DNA of 64,000 nucleotides from Russula earlei (Eukaryota; Basidiomycota; Agaricomycetes; Russulales; Russulaceae): positions 1-64,000 of the forward strand of contig JAGFNK010000032.1 in NCBI GenBank assembly GCA_025769875.1. Reading direction: 5' to 3'. Position 1 is the stretch's first letter, and every line of letters begins with the position of its first letter. Shown here piece by piece: positions 32,395-48,577 of this stretch. The position numbers and the translations under genes are program-made. The notes under the pieces were generated by a model. The model was not told the origin of the DNA. It saw nothing but the letters and a program-made list of their open reading frames with translations, and did not search any database.

Positions 32395-34498
32395 TTAGAT
32401 TCCAAATTTAAGTTTTAGTTGTTTTGAAAGAAACGCACACTTTGGGCGCTCCAAAGGGAGACCAAGGGCTAATCGCGTTACTGTTTGGGTATGGGGCAAT
32501 ATGACCTAACTTACCGCGTGCCCAGACAAGTTGCGTTAATGCACCCAAAGCTATGTGGGCGAGTGTCAGTGTCAGTTTACATGCAGATTGCCTTGGCAGG
32601 TGAATACCACACACCACGAGAGACTCCGAAGATTACAGTGTAATACTTACGCGAGAGAAAGTAAAGTGTAAGCGATTGTCTCTCCCATGAAGGGTACATA
32701 ACATGTACCTTGAACTCCGTGAGGCCGTAGTGGTAAAGCACGCATCCTAGGGGCATGTATTGGATTCAGTAATTGGGGAGTGGGTATTGAACGAGTGGAC
32801 GGACCGGAGGCGGCATCGACGTTAGGCCAGGGGTTCTTCGTCTAACGAACCCAAAGTCAGTCGAGGCCAAGGCACCCGGCTCATCTTATTCCGCTTACCT
32901 TCCCGTGTTCGGTCAGGACGCCAGGTGCAACCTCGTACGTCTAAAGAACGGGAGAAGTTGGCGGCAATCACTGCGGTGCTCTAGGCGTCCTCCGTAAGCG
33001 TCCACACCTTTTTCACAAGCTGGATTGTAGGACTCTTGAGTAAATCCGGCCGGCTATCGCAGAACTCCTGGAGCGCGATGAAGCGGGGGTCCGACTTCCG
33101 TAAGACTCCGTGTCCGTAACTAACGAGGCTAAGTACAGACGCCTCGGGGTCAAACAAATATCTGTGACCAACCCGGGCACAACTTGACCGCTCTTCAACG
33201 TTTTCCAAAGGTAATCTTTGATATTTTGATGCGTGATGTTGTCACCCAGCTCCTTTTGCATCGCTAATTGCCATCGTAGAACTTCCTGATTGGCGAGGCT
33301 ATGTATGCCAAATTTGAGGCATGTCCAAAGCATAAGGGGTGAAATGACGACTCACCCGTGTAATGGACCAGCCAAGGCAAAGAGAGCTGCAGAGTATGCA
33401 AGGTAAGGGTCGGCCAATGTCGAACCAACGAGATCTACGAGCCCTCAATCAGACACAAGGGCACGCGTCGCAGCGAAGACTTACGTGCAGTGTGCGCGGA
33501 GGCGTTTCCACCTTCATGATCACCGTGAATGGAGATGTATAAACGAAGGTATTCCGTCAAATCCTTGTTCGCGCCGTAACCCATGAGTGCGGTGTAATTG
33601 CCCACAAGGTCCAGATCCTTGTTGACGGGGGGCGCCGCAGCGCCATGCTTGTACACATTCCTGTAAATGCGAGCTGCGAGGGCCGGAAGGCGCGCGATGA
33701 GCGCAAGGCAGTCCTCTAGAGTGTACTTCCAATAATCGGCCTTCTTTATTCCTGTCTCGTACGCTTTCTGGAATACGCTGTCATGGTTGAGCGCCGCGAC
33801 GCCGATACCAAGCTGCGTCATTGGATGTATCGAAGGGGAGAGTCTACCGTCGCGCGGAGGTTGAGATGGAAGGAGAACACTTGAGAAGGGGTGACTCCTA
33901 CCCGTCGACGAGCCTCTCGACGTAGGTCGGGAGGTCACCCTTCTCGGCAAGCTCGCGCGAGAGCTGCCGCGTGGCCGCTTCGGTGGGAACTTCTCCGGTG
34001 AGAAGCAGCCAGAGCATACTCTCGGCGATGATTTCTTTGCCGCCCGGAGCAGCAGGGAGCTGCTGCTGACAATCTGGAATGCTCAACCCATGGAAGCGTA
34101 TGCCCTAAGCACAAGATCTGAGCACGGAGATTGAATACGTCGGACACGCATGCCTCGTTCGGATCCAGGACAGATGCTTCCCATAACATGGATTTCAAGC
34201 CACGCATTCCACCAACAATGTTCTCAACCTTGATATCGCCAACGATTACCTGCGAGTGCTCTGCTTTCTGATGGCTCGATGAGTCCACACACACGTGTCC
34301 AAATGGGACTAGCCGCACCAATCGTTTGAGTTGCTCCTGCTTCGCGGGAATGACCTCTTGAAGTGACTCTTTCAAAGTCTGGGCGTGCCTGAGACCGAGT
34401 GAATACGCAAATTAGATAAGGAACGGTACCTTTGTAGAGGCGAACCTCTGTGCAACGGTCCTCAGGGAGGTTAAACGAGAAACCGTGCGACAGAACAT
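32395..34498 (-). CDS. CIT1: Citrate synthase, mitochondrial
   Basis: It condenses oxaloacetate and acetyl-CoA in the TCA cycle. The start at 34498 opens a frame [20 protein letters not shown], a classic Arg-rich, acid-free mitochondrial presequence, followed by STK and [17 protein letters not shown]. The catalytic core shows [44 protein letters not shown] and VLRKSDPRF, which together contain the two His and the Asp of the active site. The 3' exons read [38 protein letters not shown] and LGLPLERPK. The C-terminus ends KLKFGI with no peroxisomal SKL. Introns are numerous (about nine). About 470 residues. It is divergent from SEC66, 179 bp between starts. Confidence 0.9.
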
Positions 34499-34677
34499 CG
34501 TTCACTGCCAGTGCCAGTGTGTAAACTAACCAAGCGAACATGTTTGGGGGTCGACTGGGGCCGAAGCCGGACCGGGAACAAATAGACATAAACGCATCAC
34601 ATTTCTACATCAGCCATCAGTGGCGCGCGTCACAGCGACATTTATCCCACTCTTTGCCAATAGGTACAGACAAGACC

Positions 34678-35539
34678 ATGGCCTCCGTGCTTGTCCCCGT
34701 CTTCTACGTCCTAATCGTGTTCGGCGGCCTTTTCGTTTTCGGCCATTTCTATAGGAAGCGCAGTTCAAGTATGTGCTCGACCCGTCTGCGATCGAGGGCT
34801 CACTCACAAATCCTTCAGGCAAAGAAATTGAGCCCTATTTTCCAAGACACATCGAGAGAGACACTTATGTCACTCTCCTTCAGCGTACTGACCCCCCCGC
34901 TTCCGATGCTTTGTTGAAAGCCGCGCTCGTGCGGCGGGCCATCGCGAACGTCCAGCGAATTCTTCGTATACGTGAGGACAAACCGGCGCTCCAAACCCTG
35001 ATGCAAAAGGGGTCTATCAGCGATGACCTCTGGAACAGCCTCCTTGCTGCAGAGAAGGAACTTGAGGCGGAAATCGTTGAGGTCCATGCCGAGGCTAATT
35101 CTTTTGTCGAGGGGTGGGGACAAGTACTCTTCCAGACCGCCAGCGAGATGCTTGCCAATGAGAAGACGAGAGCAATTGTGGAGCAGATACCCATGGAGCG
35201 TGCACGAAATGGTATCAATCCCAATCTTTATTTGTTCGAACTGTGTCTTACCAATTCCCAGAGGTGAGATATGGTGGGGGAATAACTGGTGATCCTAAGT
35301 CTGCCACGCCTATGTCCGCATCTACTGTCCCTACGACACCAAAGTCCTCCACGCCGCTAAAATCGTCACCTACCCTCGTCCCACCCACACCCACCACAGG
35401 GGCAGACGGCGTTTCCAGCGAGGGCGAAGTAAGTCCACGCTCACCAAAGGTAAGAGTTGTTCTAATTGCCATTACTTCCCTCCCAAGTACTCATCGACGG
35501 ATTATCCAGTCTGCTAAAAAGTCGAAGAAACGAAAATAA
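34678..35539 (+). CDS. SEC66: Sec66 (Sec71), subunit of the ER translocon Sec62/63 complex
   Basis: This subunit supports post-translational protein import into the ER. The N-terminus MASVLVPVFYVLIVFGGLFVF is a single membrane anchor followed by HFYRKRSS. After a 53-bp intron (about 34770-34822) the cytosolic domain begins KEIEPYFPRHIERDTYVTLL, with ALVRRAIANVQRILRIRED and FVEGWGQVLFQTASEM, the core of the Sec66 family. A second intron near 35215 joins ERARN to EVRYGGG. A Ser/Thr/Pro-rich tail ends SAKKSKKRK; the last intron of 66 bp is in frame, so it could also be read through. About 240 residues, close to the family length. Confidence 0.88.
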
Positions 35540-35733
35540 TTCCTATTCTACAGTATTTATGTGCACGTCCTTTGTCTTGTGCAGTTATCCAAGCCCTAAT
35601 GTCATACCGGTGTCAGAGGACACGATGCGGTGATACGGCGAGGATGACGACGATCGTATGAAGTCAAAAACACAGTGTACAACAAGGTAACGGGGGCTAA
35701 AGCAGAGTAGAGGGAAACAACACCTCGATCCTC

Positions 35734-39999
<4,266 letters not shown>

Positions 40000-40965
40000 G
40001 TCGCTCTACGACATCGAGAAGCAAGGTAAGTGATTGGGCAATGGACCTATTGGGAAGTAATCCCTGCACACCATGCTCTGGCGAAATAATTGAACGTTAA
40101 ATCTGTGAAGAAGTTTATTGGTACAAAAGGAAATTTATGGATGGATGGCAGCAAGCGTGTCGCAAGGAGAGGGGATGGACGCGCAAAGCAAAGTGACGCA
40201 GTGCGAGCGAGATCGTGAAGTTCCCCAGCATGCATGCACGCACACCCGTAAACCCGTCCCCCGGAAACTGCCGCACACCACGCCACAGGACACTTTTCAC
40301 ACACGTTTTCGTTGCCGTTGCCGTTGCTCCCGTCTCCGTCTCCTATGAATCCCAGCCGTCGCGAGTTGCTCATTAATCTCTACTATCTCCTCCTCCCACA
40401 CGGTCCTTAAACCATCTCGACAGGGAAATCATCGTTGTGATCTCCACCAGCCTTTCCGCTGCTTACTGTCGGTAGTGAGTCAAAGCCGTGTGAGAATGAG
40501 CCATTGGAAGCCACTTCTCTCGGCCTTGCTCTGTCCTGGAGTTAGACGAGTCGAAGCCTGTCCTTGAGCAAGCCGTTGGTGACTATGGACTGCCTCGGAC
40601 GTGTAACGGGTGTCCTGGTCTAGTTACTCGGCATACATCCATTGATGATATAGATTGTAGTCGTTTATTGTTCTAATCTTGCACTAATTTCGGAGCGTAC
40701 AAAAATAGGGAAGAGTGCTCAAGTGGTGTGCATTTGTGTGAGCGTAAGGATGATGTCCGAGCGGTGTTGAGCGCCGCCCATATAGGGAAGGCAGCAGAGA
40801 AAGCCCGTGGAGCCTGCCTCATGTCGGTCGCCCGACGTGCTCACTCCTTTCCGGTTTGGTCTCCCGACGGTGCACATTTCAAGCACCCGAGTTCTGGGGC
40901 CGCAAAGGCCTTCGTTTCCTCTCTTTTCTCCTTTCGAGAGCAACAGTTCAGTTGCTCACTTGACT
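40000..40965. other. 966-bp divergent intergenic region
   Basis: It is the longest gap in the gene-rich part. It includes CGTTGC and CCGTCTCC pyrimidine-rich repeats near 40305-40345 and several short upstream open frames before 40966. One of them (from 40807) is in frame with the downstream gene and could be an N-terminal extension of 53 residues. No tRNA or other RNA gene is visible. Confidence 0.5.
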
Positions 40966-43900
40966 ATGAACACCAATAAGCACTGGAAACCTAGCGCCGC
41001 AGATACTTTGAGCCAAGAACCCGACCGTCCCAGACATAAATTCTTCACTACTACCTCTCATCACAAGACCTCAGACGTTCGCACCGCTGGCAGGGACAAG
41101 GAAGATGTAAACCACCGTTCCGGCCGCGGTTATGTCTCCGATGGACCTCCTGCATCCACATATCTGACAGGCGCTCAATCTTTCCCTACTGCCAGCAAAG
41201 CACCTCATAACGTGTCCACGCAACCTTCTCAGGGATACCCTGCGTATATGTCACAGAAAGTACCACTTACAAATCCGCCGCAGCAGGAGACCCATACTAC
41301 GGCTCAAAGGCACTGGGAAACGGCTCCTGATCCTCCTCGAACCACATCCCATCGAACCGTCACTGCTACGGACAAAGTCCCTTTCATGTCCACAGATCCT
41401 ATTCGTCATGCCGAGGACAATCGCAAGAGTTCTCGCCACCGCCCCCGCCATCCTCCAACTCCAGCTCCAGAAAATACAGAGCCCCAAGCTGCCTCTAACT
41501 GGCCTCGCCCATCGTCCTTTCTCAAAAAAGTGGGAACAGAGGTAAGGGAAAGAGAGAAGGGACAGAGCAGGGACAGGTCAAAGGACGAGTCAAAGGCGAA
41601 CCCCAAAGCAAAAGACAGGCCGCACACAGATCGGCCTCAGGAACAGATTATTCGAGACCAGCGAGAACGGGATCCCAGGCACGAGGAAGAGAGGCGGCAC
41701 CACAGAGAGGAGCGTCGGCGTGAGAAGGAACGACGGAGGGATGAGGAACTGCGCTACGAAGAGAGACGCCACGAACAGAAGATCAAAGACGACTACGTCG
41801 GCAAATCCACTCGAGACCACGAGAGACGCCGTGAAACTAAGGACGGCTACGTACCTGTCGCACCCCAAGGCAAGGATCCAAGGCTGATGCGTGTCACAGC
41901 CAGGGACTCTGATGAATCTGATAATTCATTGATGAAGCATGCTGGCTCGGTCAGACGTAGTCGTCAACACGCAAAGGACCAGAACATGACGGTGGGCATC
42001 AATCTTGTTGCAAAGCCTTACTTGACTTGGGATACTCGTAGCCCGTTGTGCCCACAGTTCTGCGCCAGCCAACCTATCCTGTTACACCTCCACAGGTTCC
42101 AACAGCGCAACCCGAAAGTACCCCTGCGCCAGATCTCCACGAATTCCGCCAGATGGCAACGTTGGGGCAACCACTGAACGCGACGCCAAGTGTTTCTCAT
42201 GAGAAGTCCAGTACGAAGCTCCAGAGAGACTCTCCTCCCCAAAATTTAACCGTCCCATATCCTCCTGGTTATGCTGTCTCTGCAAGTGATAGCGAACATG
42301 TATCGAGGAGAGAGCATGTGAGCAACAACACACCTTGTATTCTGGCCAAATTAACATCTTTCCAGCGTCCGAAATTTGTCGAGAGTCCCAAAACAATAGA
42401 GCGTCCCCGGACGTCTGGGGGTCATCGCGGTGGCACCGCTCATGATGCGGTTTCCAAGCCTCCCGTTGCACAGCCTACACAGCCATCTTTCGATAAAAGT
42501 CTCCATAAAACCGAGGTCCGTCGTGTCCTCGATATTCTGTTAACGAGATATTCACAGAACTCCCTCCAACAGAAGTCATCAAAAGGTAGATTCAGCGCTT
42601 GGCTATCTCATCGGGGGCCATCCAACTCTCATCCCAAGCCTACGGATGCTCATATTACGGACCGAACTTCTTCTCAACCTACCACACGTGCCGTCCCCTT
42701 GTCATTCTCACGCAATGACACTCCCGATGCTATTCCCCAAGTTGTGAGCATAAAAGCTGGTGAAGGTCCAGGGGACTACCCACGAGAATACGAGGTGACG
42801 CGCACTGCACCGCCAGCCATAGCACCTGTCGCCGTTGATACGGTGGCCCGTCAACCCCCGCCCTCAGTGCAAGTGGTACAGCGACCGGAGACCTATAGTA
42901 AGCAGCCCCGCGATCCACCTCGGACAATGGCAGGCGCACATCCTGACCCACCTGGTCCCGTTCCCAATACTCGTGTATTTTCCCCTCAACCTTGGATTCA
43001 ACCAGCGCGGTGGTCGACAGAACCTCGACCTATGTCGCCAGCGCCTCACCCGTCTGTTGTTCCCTCCCCTGTTGTTTTTCCCTCTTCTTTGGCATCGCCT
43101 CCCGCTCCAGTGGATACTCAGCGACATTCGGCGACGCCTCGCCCAGCCCCCCGGGCTCCTTCAAATTACCAAGAGAGTTATGCCGACAATCGGGAGGCTC
43201 CCTTCCACAATTCCGCAACGAACGGCCGGCCGCTGGTGCCACCCACCCACCCTCATGCTGTTCCTTTATCCACAACTGTGAATGGTCACCGTGCTTCTCC
43301 ACGGGGTGCATCGCCCATGATCCACGATGTAGTTGCTTCAAAACACTCGAGATACTCATCTGTGCCCACGGGGTACGCCAATGCCCAACCATACCATGTC
43401 GCTTCCCCTCCATCAAGGCCGATCGCACCCGACTTAGCGGCTGTGTTTCCAATCCGAGAGGATAACATTGATGCATACCATCATCCTTCACAGGGAGAGC
43501 GTCCACAAGGCATGCAGCCGTCGAAAGAAACACCGGATCATTGGGATCGACATCGTCACAATCAAGGCAATGTTGGACGCATGATTGTGAGCAGCGTACC
43601 TTCAAGTGAGCGCACGCCGCGATCGACCAAGACATCTCCAAATCTACACCCTCGCCTCGTGAATCAAGGGACACCTCCCAAACCTCCATTGCAGCCAATT
43701 CCAGATCCAGGTTTTCCAACACCGTCACTCACGAATCCCGATGTACCTCACGCTCATCATGACTCTTCTCGCCCTGGCGTCTACAACATGCTGAACCAAA
43801 ACTCGAACCCGTTACCATACCCTGCAACATCCATATACCTTTCCTCATCACCTCACGTTCTGGTAGAACACAACTCCGCGACTAATAATCTTCCTGTAAC

Positions 43901-45316
43901 CAATGCATCCTTGAATAATCCGTCTCCTAAAATGAAGTCAGGAAATCCGTCTCCCCGGTCCCGCACGCAAGTCGTACCCTCGCAAGGGCCGCCACCTCCT
44001 GTCGCAGTCCACGTCACGACCAGGACTCCCTCTCATGAAACTGGCTCTACGACCCTTCTAGGGCAAACTCCGTCTTCCCAGGGATCGGTGTCAATGCAGC
44101 CACAGACGTCATCACCAGCTCATACGCAGGCCATCGCCCAACGCACAACGTCTCACGGCGGTCAGCAACCTGTCCATATTTCAGCGTTTGTCTCTGACAG
44201 CTTAAGTGACCGTAATACCAATGCCACTAGTCAAAATCAAGTTTCTATTACGCACCAGGCCAGTTCTCGCCATCGTCATAGCAATTCTGCCCCCGTGGTA
44301 CCTGTTTCTTCCCTTGCACAACCTCCTCCAAGAGCCTTGGCCCCTGTATCGCCCACGCCAATTCGTTTGCATCCAACAATGCAATCTATGGGAGATCCTC
44401 AGCTGGCTCGAATCCCAGTTCCCAGATATCCTTCTTCCTCCGCATCAAACCGCTGGCAGGACAGGGACGTGATACCTTCCCCATCGCAAGAGTCTGAATT
44501 AAATACCCCATCCTCCCTTGCTATATCTACGAAGTTGCCGATCATCTCGGACGAACCATTGGCTCCGGTGATGTCCACGCAGTCTTTTCAAGAGCCAAAG
44601 AAGAAGGGTGGTTTCTTCCAAGGGCTTGGACTATTCCGTTCCAAATCTTCGGCTCAGAAGCGGCCTCCACATGAGCCCAGGGTAGCCGACACCCATGCCC
44701 AGACGATGGCGACTACGACGAAGCTAACTTCTTCAAAATCCCCGACCCCTCTGTACTATGACTCAGATTCTAACGTCGTTACAACTTCCACGAAGCTGAA
44801 GAAACCCAAAAACACATCAGTGACCGCTGTTGCACCGCAACCACCGCAGCCTCCCCAGGCTCCGAAACCAGCCCCTACGCCCTCGTTTGCTGCTGCAACA
44901 GAGGAAAAATTTAGCTCTGCTCCCAATGCGTTTCCGACCTTTCGAATTGTGTCGAAGCGGTATCGTACTATGTCTGGTGTATCGGCAGAAGCGGTCGATG
45001 GGACCAACGCTGGTGTACGTCTGGCTATCGTGGATTCTTCTTAGTGCTAACGTTCGACGGCTTGTAGGCGAGCACTGTACTGACTTCTCCAGCGAATTCG
45101 ACCCGGAGCCCAACACCGAAGCTCCTTCCACCGCAACGAGATCCGCAACAGGCGATACATGCTTGGAGAAACAAAGAAGAAGCCGAAACACGTCAGAGAG
45201 GGAATGCACGACGGCGACGCCCTGGTGTGCACTTTGAGGGCTACGAAGATCACCCCCAGGCAGAACGTCATAAGTATAATTATGTGACCCGGGCTCGGGA
45301 AAAAGTCCGCGGCTAA
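40966..45316 (+). CDS. Very large intrinsically disordered protein, unknown function
   Basis: Three exons give about 1,420 residues. A 50-bp intron at about 41,993-42,042 joins QNMT to PVVPTVLRQ, and a GTACGT intron near 45,016-45,067 joins the long exon to ASTVLTSPANS. Nearly the whole protein is Ser/Pro/Thr/Gln/His-rich. One segment (about residues 190-300) is a long charged run of Arg, Glu, Lys and His. Short conserved-looking islands are EVRRVLDILLTRYSQNSL (near 42.5 kb), GGFFQGLGLFRSKSS (near 44.6 kb), AFPTFRIVSKRYRTMSG, and the C-terminal RRPGVHFEGYEDHP. There is no membrane segment and no enzyme motif. It could be a scaffold or polarity/septum protein, but that is a guess. The start may instead be 40807. 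Confidence 0.75.
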
Positions 45317-45511
45317 AGAAATGCACTCGTTTCTCTCTCATCACGCCATTTTTCTGTGTATCTGCTACTATATCGTATATAACTTCCCCTCATCCAACGC
45401 TGTATTTATAACAGTAGTATGATGTATCATATCGTTCTTGCGAATGTAACACTATTTACGAGGCCCAGCCTTGAGAATATCACGTTCAATCGCGTGACGT
45501 AACGCGGTACT

Positions 45512-45517
45512 ACGCGT
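45512..45517. promoter_or_regulatory. MluI cell-cycle box upstream of PRI2
   Basis: ACGCGT lies 57 bp before the PRI2 start. The core MCB motif is bound by MBF in ascomycetes and drives G1/S expression of DNA-replication genes. ACGCGA occurs 28 bp further on. The motif also occurs by chance elsewhere in this window, so only the combination of position and gene function gives it weight. Confidence 0.45.
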
Positions 45518-45573
45518 TGGCGGCCAAATTGCTAGCGCCCAGGACGCGACGGTCACCACATCTCCCATTAACG

Positions 45574-47424
45574 ATGCTCAAGAGCAGCAGGAAGCCAGAC
45601 GGAGAAGTGCGCGTGCACTTTGGACTTAAATACCCCCGCCGGCTCAGCTTGTGAGGCAGCTCAGAGCTCTATTTATCGTGTGCTTCCTGATCATCTGCCA
45701 TTAAACACAGATATGATCGACCACCAACAGAAGACATTACCCTAGAAGAGTTCGAATCCTGCGCGATAGATCGCCTCCATGTATTATGTGAAATCGAGTC
45801 GTGTTATGCACGCAATAGGCCATTCGAGGAACTTAAAGATATCACAAAGTCGCAGTGCGACAAGCACGTCCCTTTAGACCACAACACCGCTACCACCAAG
45901 GACAGGGATAGCCAGAGGAGGAAGGACGTCACCGGACACTTTGTGCTCAGGCTAGCATTCTGCCGATCGTATGCGTGTCATCCCCACCCTTGACCTGCGC
46001 AAGGCTAACGATTTCTCGCGTAGTGAGGAACTCAGAAGGCGATTCGTCAAGGCGGAGACGACGCTCTTCCGTGTCCGTTATTTGGAATCGTCACATTCTG
46101 AACGTGCAGATTTTCATCAATCTGTGGACTTTGATTGGACGCCGGCCAGTTCCTCCACCTGAGCAAGCACAGGCAGCCGTCGCGTCTAACACTAATTTTA
46201 TAGGTAGAGGAGAGCGAGAAGGAGATGTATAAATCACAGCTCAAAGCAGCGGGTCCAGACGCAGATGAGAAGGAGCAATATTTCAAAGTGTGTCCACGTT
46301 ACTTCTCAATCCGCCTCGTACCGACGGATGTGCTGCAGGTTAAATGGACCAACGTTCCTGATCTCGTTGCGAAGCGAAAGGTTTTCCTCAAAGATGGTTG
46401 GGCCTATGTTCCCAGCAAGGAACAGCCGAGCATCGTGTTCCAGGAGTTCCAGACGCGGCTGGAGCAGGCTTTGGAGGTAAGATTGATTGATGGGTTCCAC
46501 ACGTGAAGGTGATGGAAGTTGAGCCGAGCTGAGTGACTTCGCAATAGATGACGGCGAAGGCATTACCGCGAATGGACGAGGACACCCGGCTTGAACCAAT
46601 CCTGGCCAACCTGTCGCAAGGCTTCATCGCCGGACTTGGTTCGGAGTGGAGTACGAACGAGAACACAGGGGAGGATATTCGAGCCGAGATGGTGGACGAG
46701 CTCGCACAGAAGCACTTCCCGATGTGCATGCGAAACCTCCACGAAAATCTCACACGGAATCACCATCTCAAGCATTTCGGACGCTTGCAATACGGATTGT
46801 TCTTGAAGGTCTAGTGTTTTGCCATTCCACGGGGAGGACTGGCTACAACCTCCTACGCATGCAGGTTCTGGGCGTGTCTATCGACGAGGCGTTGATTTTC
46901 TGGCGCAAGTCTTTCAGTGGTCATACTGACGATCAGTTCAACAAGCATTACAAGTATAACATTCGGCATCAGTACGGTTTAGAAGGCAGACGAGCGAACT
47001 ACACCGCGAAGAGGTACGGGCTCTGGCAGTCCGGAACGGTACCCCTGGCTAACTCGTGATCAGCTGCCAACAAATTCTAATGAACGACCAGCCTGGCGCT
47101 TCGGATTCTCACGGATGCCCATACCGCCACTTCTCGCCCGATAACCTTCGGACGGCGTTGTTAACGACGTATTCCTCGCAAGGACTGACGGAGGCGGATC
47201 TTCCCGAGATTATGAATACAGTTCGTGCCGAAGCTTATCATGTCGCATGCACAAGGGTCTACGAGATCACGCATGCGAGGGACAATGTTCGGAAGGGGGA
47301 CGGGATAGGGTCCGGGGAAACTGTCACACATCCCAATCAGTACGCTGCGGCGAGTAGAGCACTGGAGCGAGCGTCGACGGGTGGTGGCAAAGTAGAATCG
47401 GACGGAGATATTGTAATGAACTAG
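45574..47424 (+). CDS. PRI2: DNA primase large subunit Pri2 (p58)
   Basis: Pri2 and the catalytic small subunit make RNA primers in the Pol alpha-primase complex. It starts MLKSSRKPDGEVRVHFGLKY. The second exon begins LYDRPPTEDITLEEFESCAI, followed by the N-terminal domain with LRLAFCRSEELRRRFVKAE. The four Fe-S cysteines of the C-terminal domain are present: MCMRNLHENL, SCQQILMND, HGCPYRHFSP and HVACTRVYE. LGVSIDEALIFWRKSF sits between the first and second. It ends with an Ala/Gly-rich tail DGDIVMN. Splice junctions at about 46,809 (GTCTAG donor, unusual) and 47,012 are required to keep these motifs in frame. About 500 residues, normal for the family. A cell-cycle box lies upstream. Confidence 0.92.
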
Positions 47425-47526
47425 TGGTAGCAGGTGCACTCGTGATCGACCCATTTATGTAAGCCTTACGGTCTGTTTATCTGGGCGTCCGTCAGGTAAA
47501 TCCTCTCACAAGACCTGACGAACACC

Positions 47527-48380
47527 ATGTCTCAGTCAAAGGACCCCAAGTCCAAGTCCGATGCTGACGACGATGGCGGTTTATCAGTCGTTTTGCAACA
47601 ATACAATGACACCAAAGGTCATTTCTCTCTAGTCAGGTCAGCCACAGCACCTCGTCCTCATCACTCATTCATTTTTTCGTACTCACCGAGGTCCAGGAAT
47701 TTCCGACTGGCTGACCTCGTAACAATCATGAATGGTTTCTGCGGCTCATTCTCTTTATTCTCTTCTGCACACTATCTCTCGACGGGCGACGAGTACTACC
47801 TCTGGAACGCCCTTTGGTTTCCCTTAGGGGGCCTCATATTTGACGTCCTCGATGGAAAGGTTGCCCGTTGGAGGAGGTCGAGCAGCATGTTGGGGCAGGA
47901 GCTTGACTCGTTGGCAGACTTGGTGTGTACACCGGCGCTGTGTCCCCACTCGTAATCCGATACCCTTTCCCCCCACCCCCCCCCAACTTGCAGATATCGT
48001 TCGGAGTTGCACCAGCTGTTCTGGCCTTTGTCGTCGGCCTTCGGACAACCCTCGATACCGTCGCGTTGACATGCTTCATCTGCTCCGGACTCGCACGTCT
48101 CGCCAGGTTCAATGCGACCGTGGCGCTGGTGCCGAAGGATCCCTCAGGGAAGGCGCGTTATTTTGAGGGCCTGCCCATTCCGTCCACTCTGGCGTTGGTC
48201 GGGCTGCTCTCTTATTGGGTCAAGAACGGTTGGATTGAGGGGAAGGAGGGGCTTCCTGGTGGGATTGTGACCGTTTGGGGAAAGTCGGGCGGATGCGGTG
48301 ATCTCCACGTCGTGAGCCTCTTATTCGGTGCATGGGCCTCGATGATGGTGAGTAAGACGCTCCGTGTGCCCAAGCTCTAA
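47527..48380 (+). CDS. CHO1: Phosphatidylserine synthase
   Basis: The enzyme makes phosphatidylserine from CDP-diacylglycerol and serine at the ER. It starts MSQSKDPKSKSDADDDGG, with FRLADLVTIMNGFCG after the first intron. The CDP-alcohol phosphotransferase signature (DGxxAR...GxxxDxxxD) is complete: DGKVARWRRSSSMLGQELDS then LADL. An intron with a long C tract (about 47,925-47,994) separates this from ISFGVAPAVLAFVVGLRTTL. Membrane segments follow, with YFEGLPIPSTLALVG, a typical PS-synthase motif. About 235 residues, ending SKTLRVPKL. It starts 103 bp after PRI2 on the same strand, so its promoter is short. The serine-specific assignment rests on sequence order and the YFEGLPIP motif. Confidence 0.88.
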
Positions 48381-48577
48381 GACGCAGATTTTTTTGAATG
48401 AATGGAAAACTAAATCGATTGATGAACGGGTTGGCTGTCTATTCACTTCTCTATGTTTGTGTGCGTACAATAAGATAAGAAACAAGAAAGAGATAAGTCC
48501 CTTCTCTCGTGAGTGAACGTGGCGTGTGTGATCGGCCATTTGTATAAGACGCGACTGTGGCTGCGTTCGAGGTCACA

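Noticed and set aside
45748..45762. GTTCGAATCCTGC, resembling a tRNA B box
   Set aside because: It lies in the PRI2 exon encoding EEFESCAID, and no A box or cloverleaf can be drawn around it.
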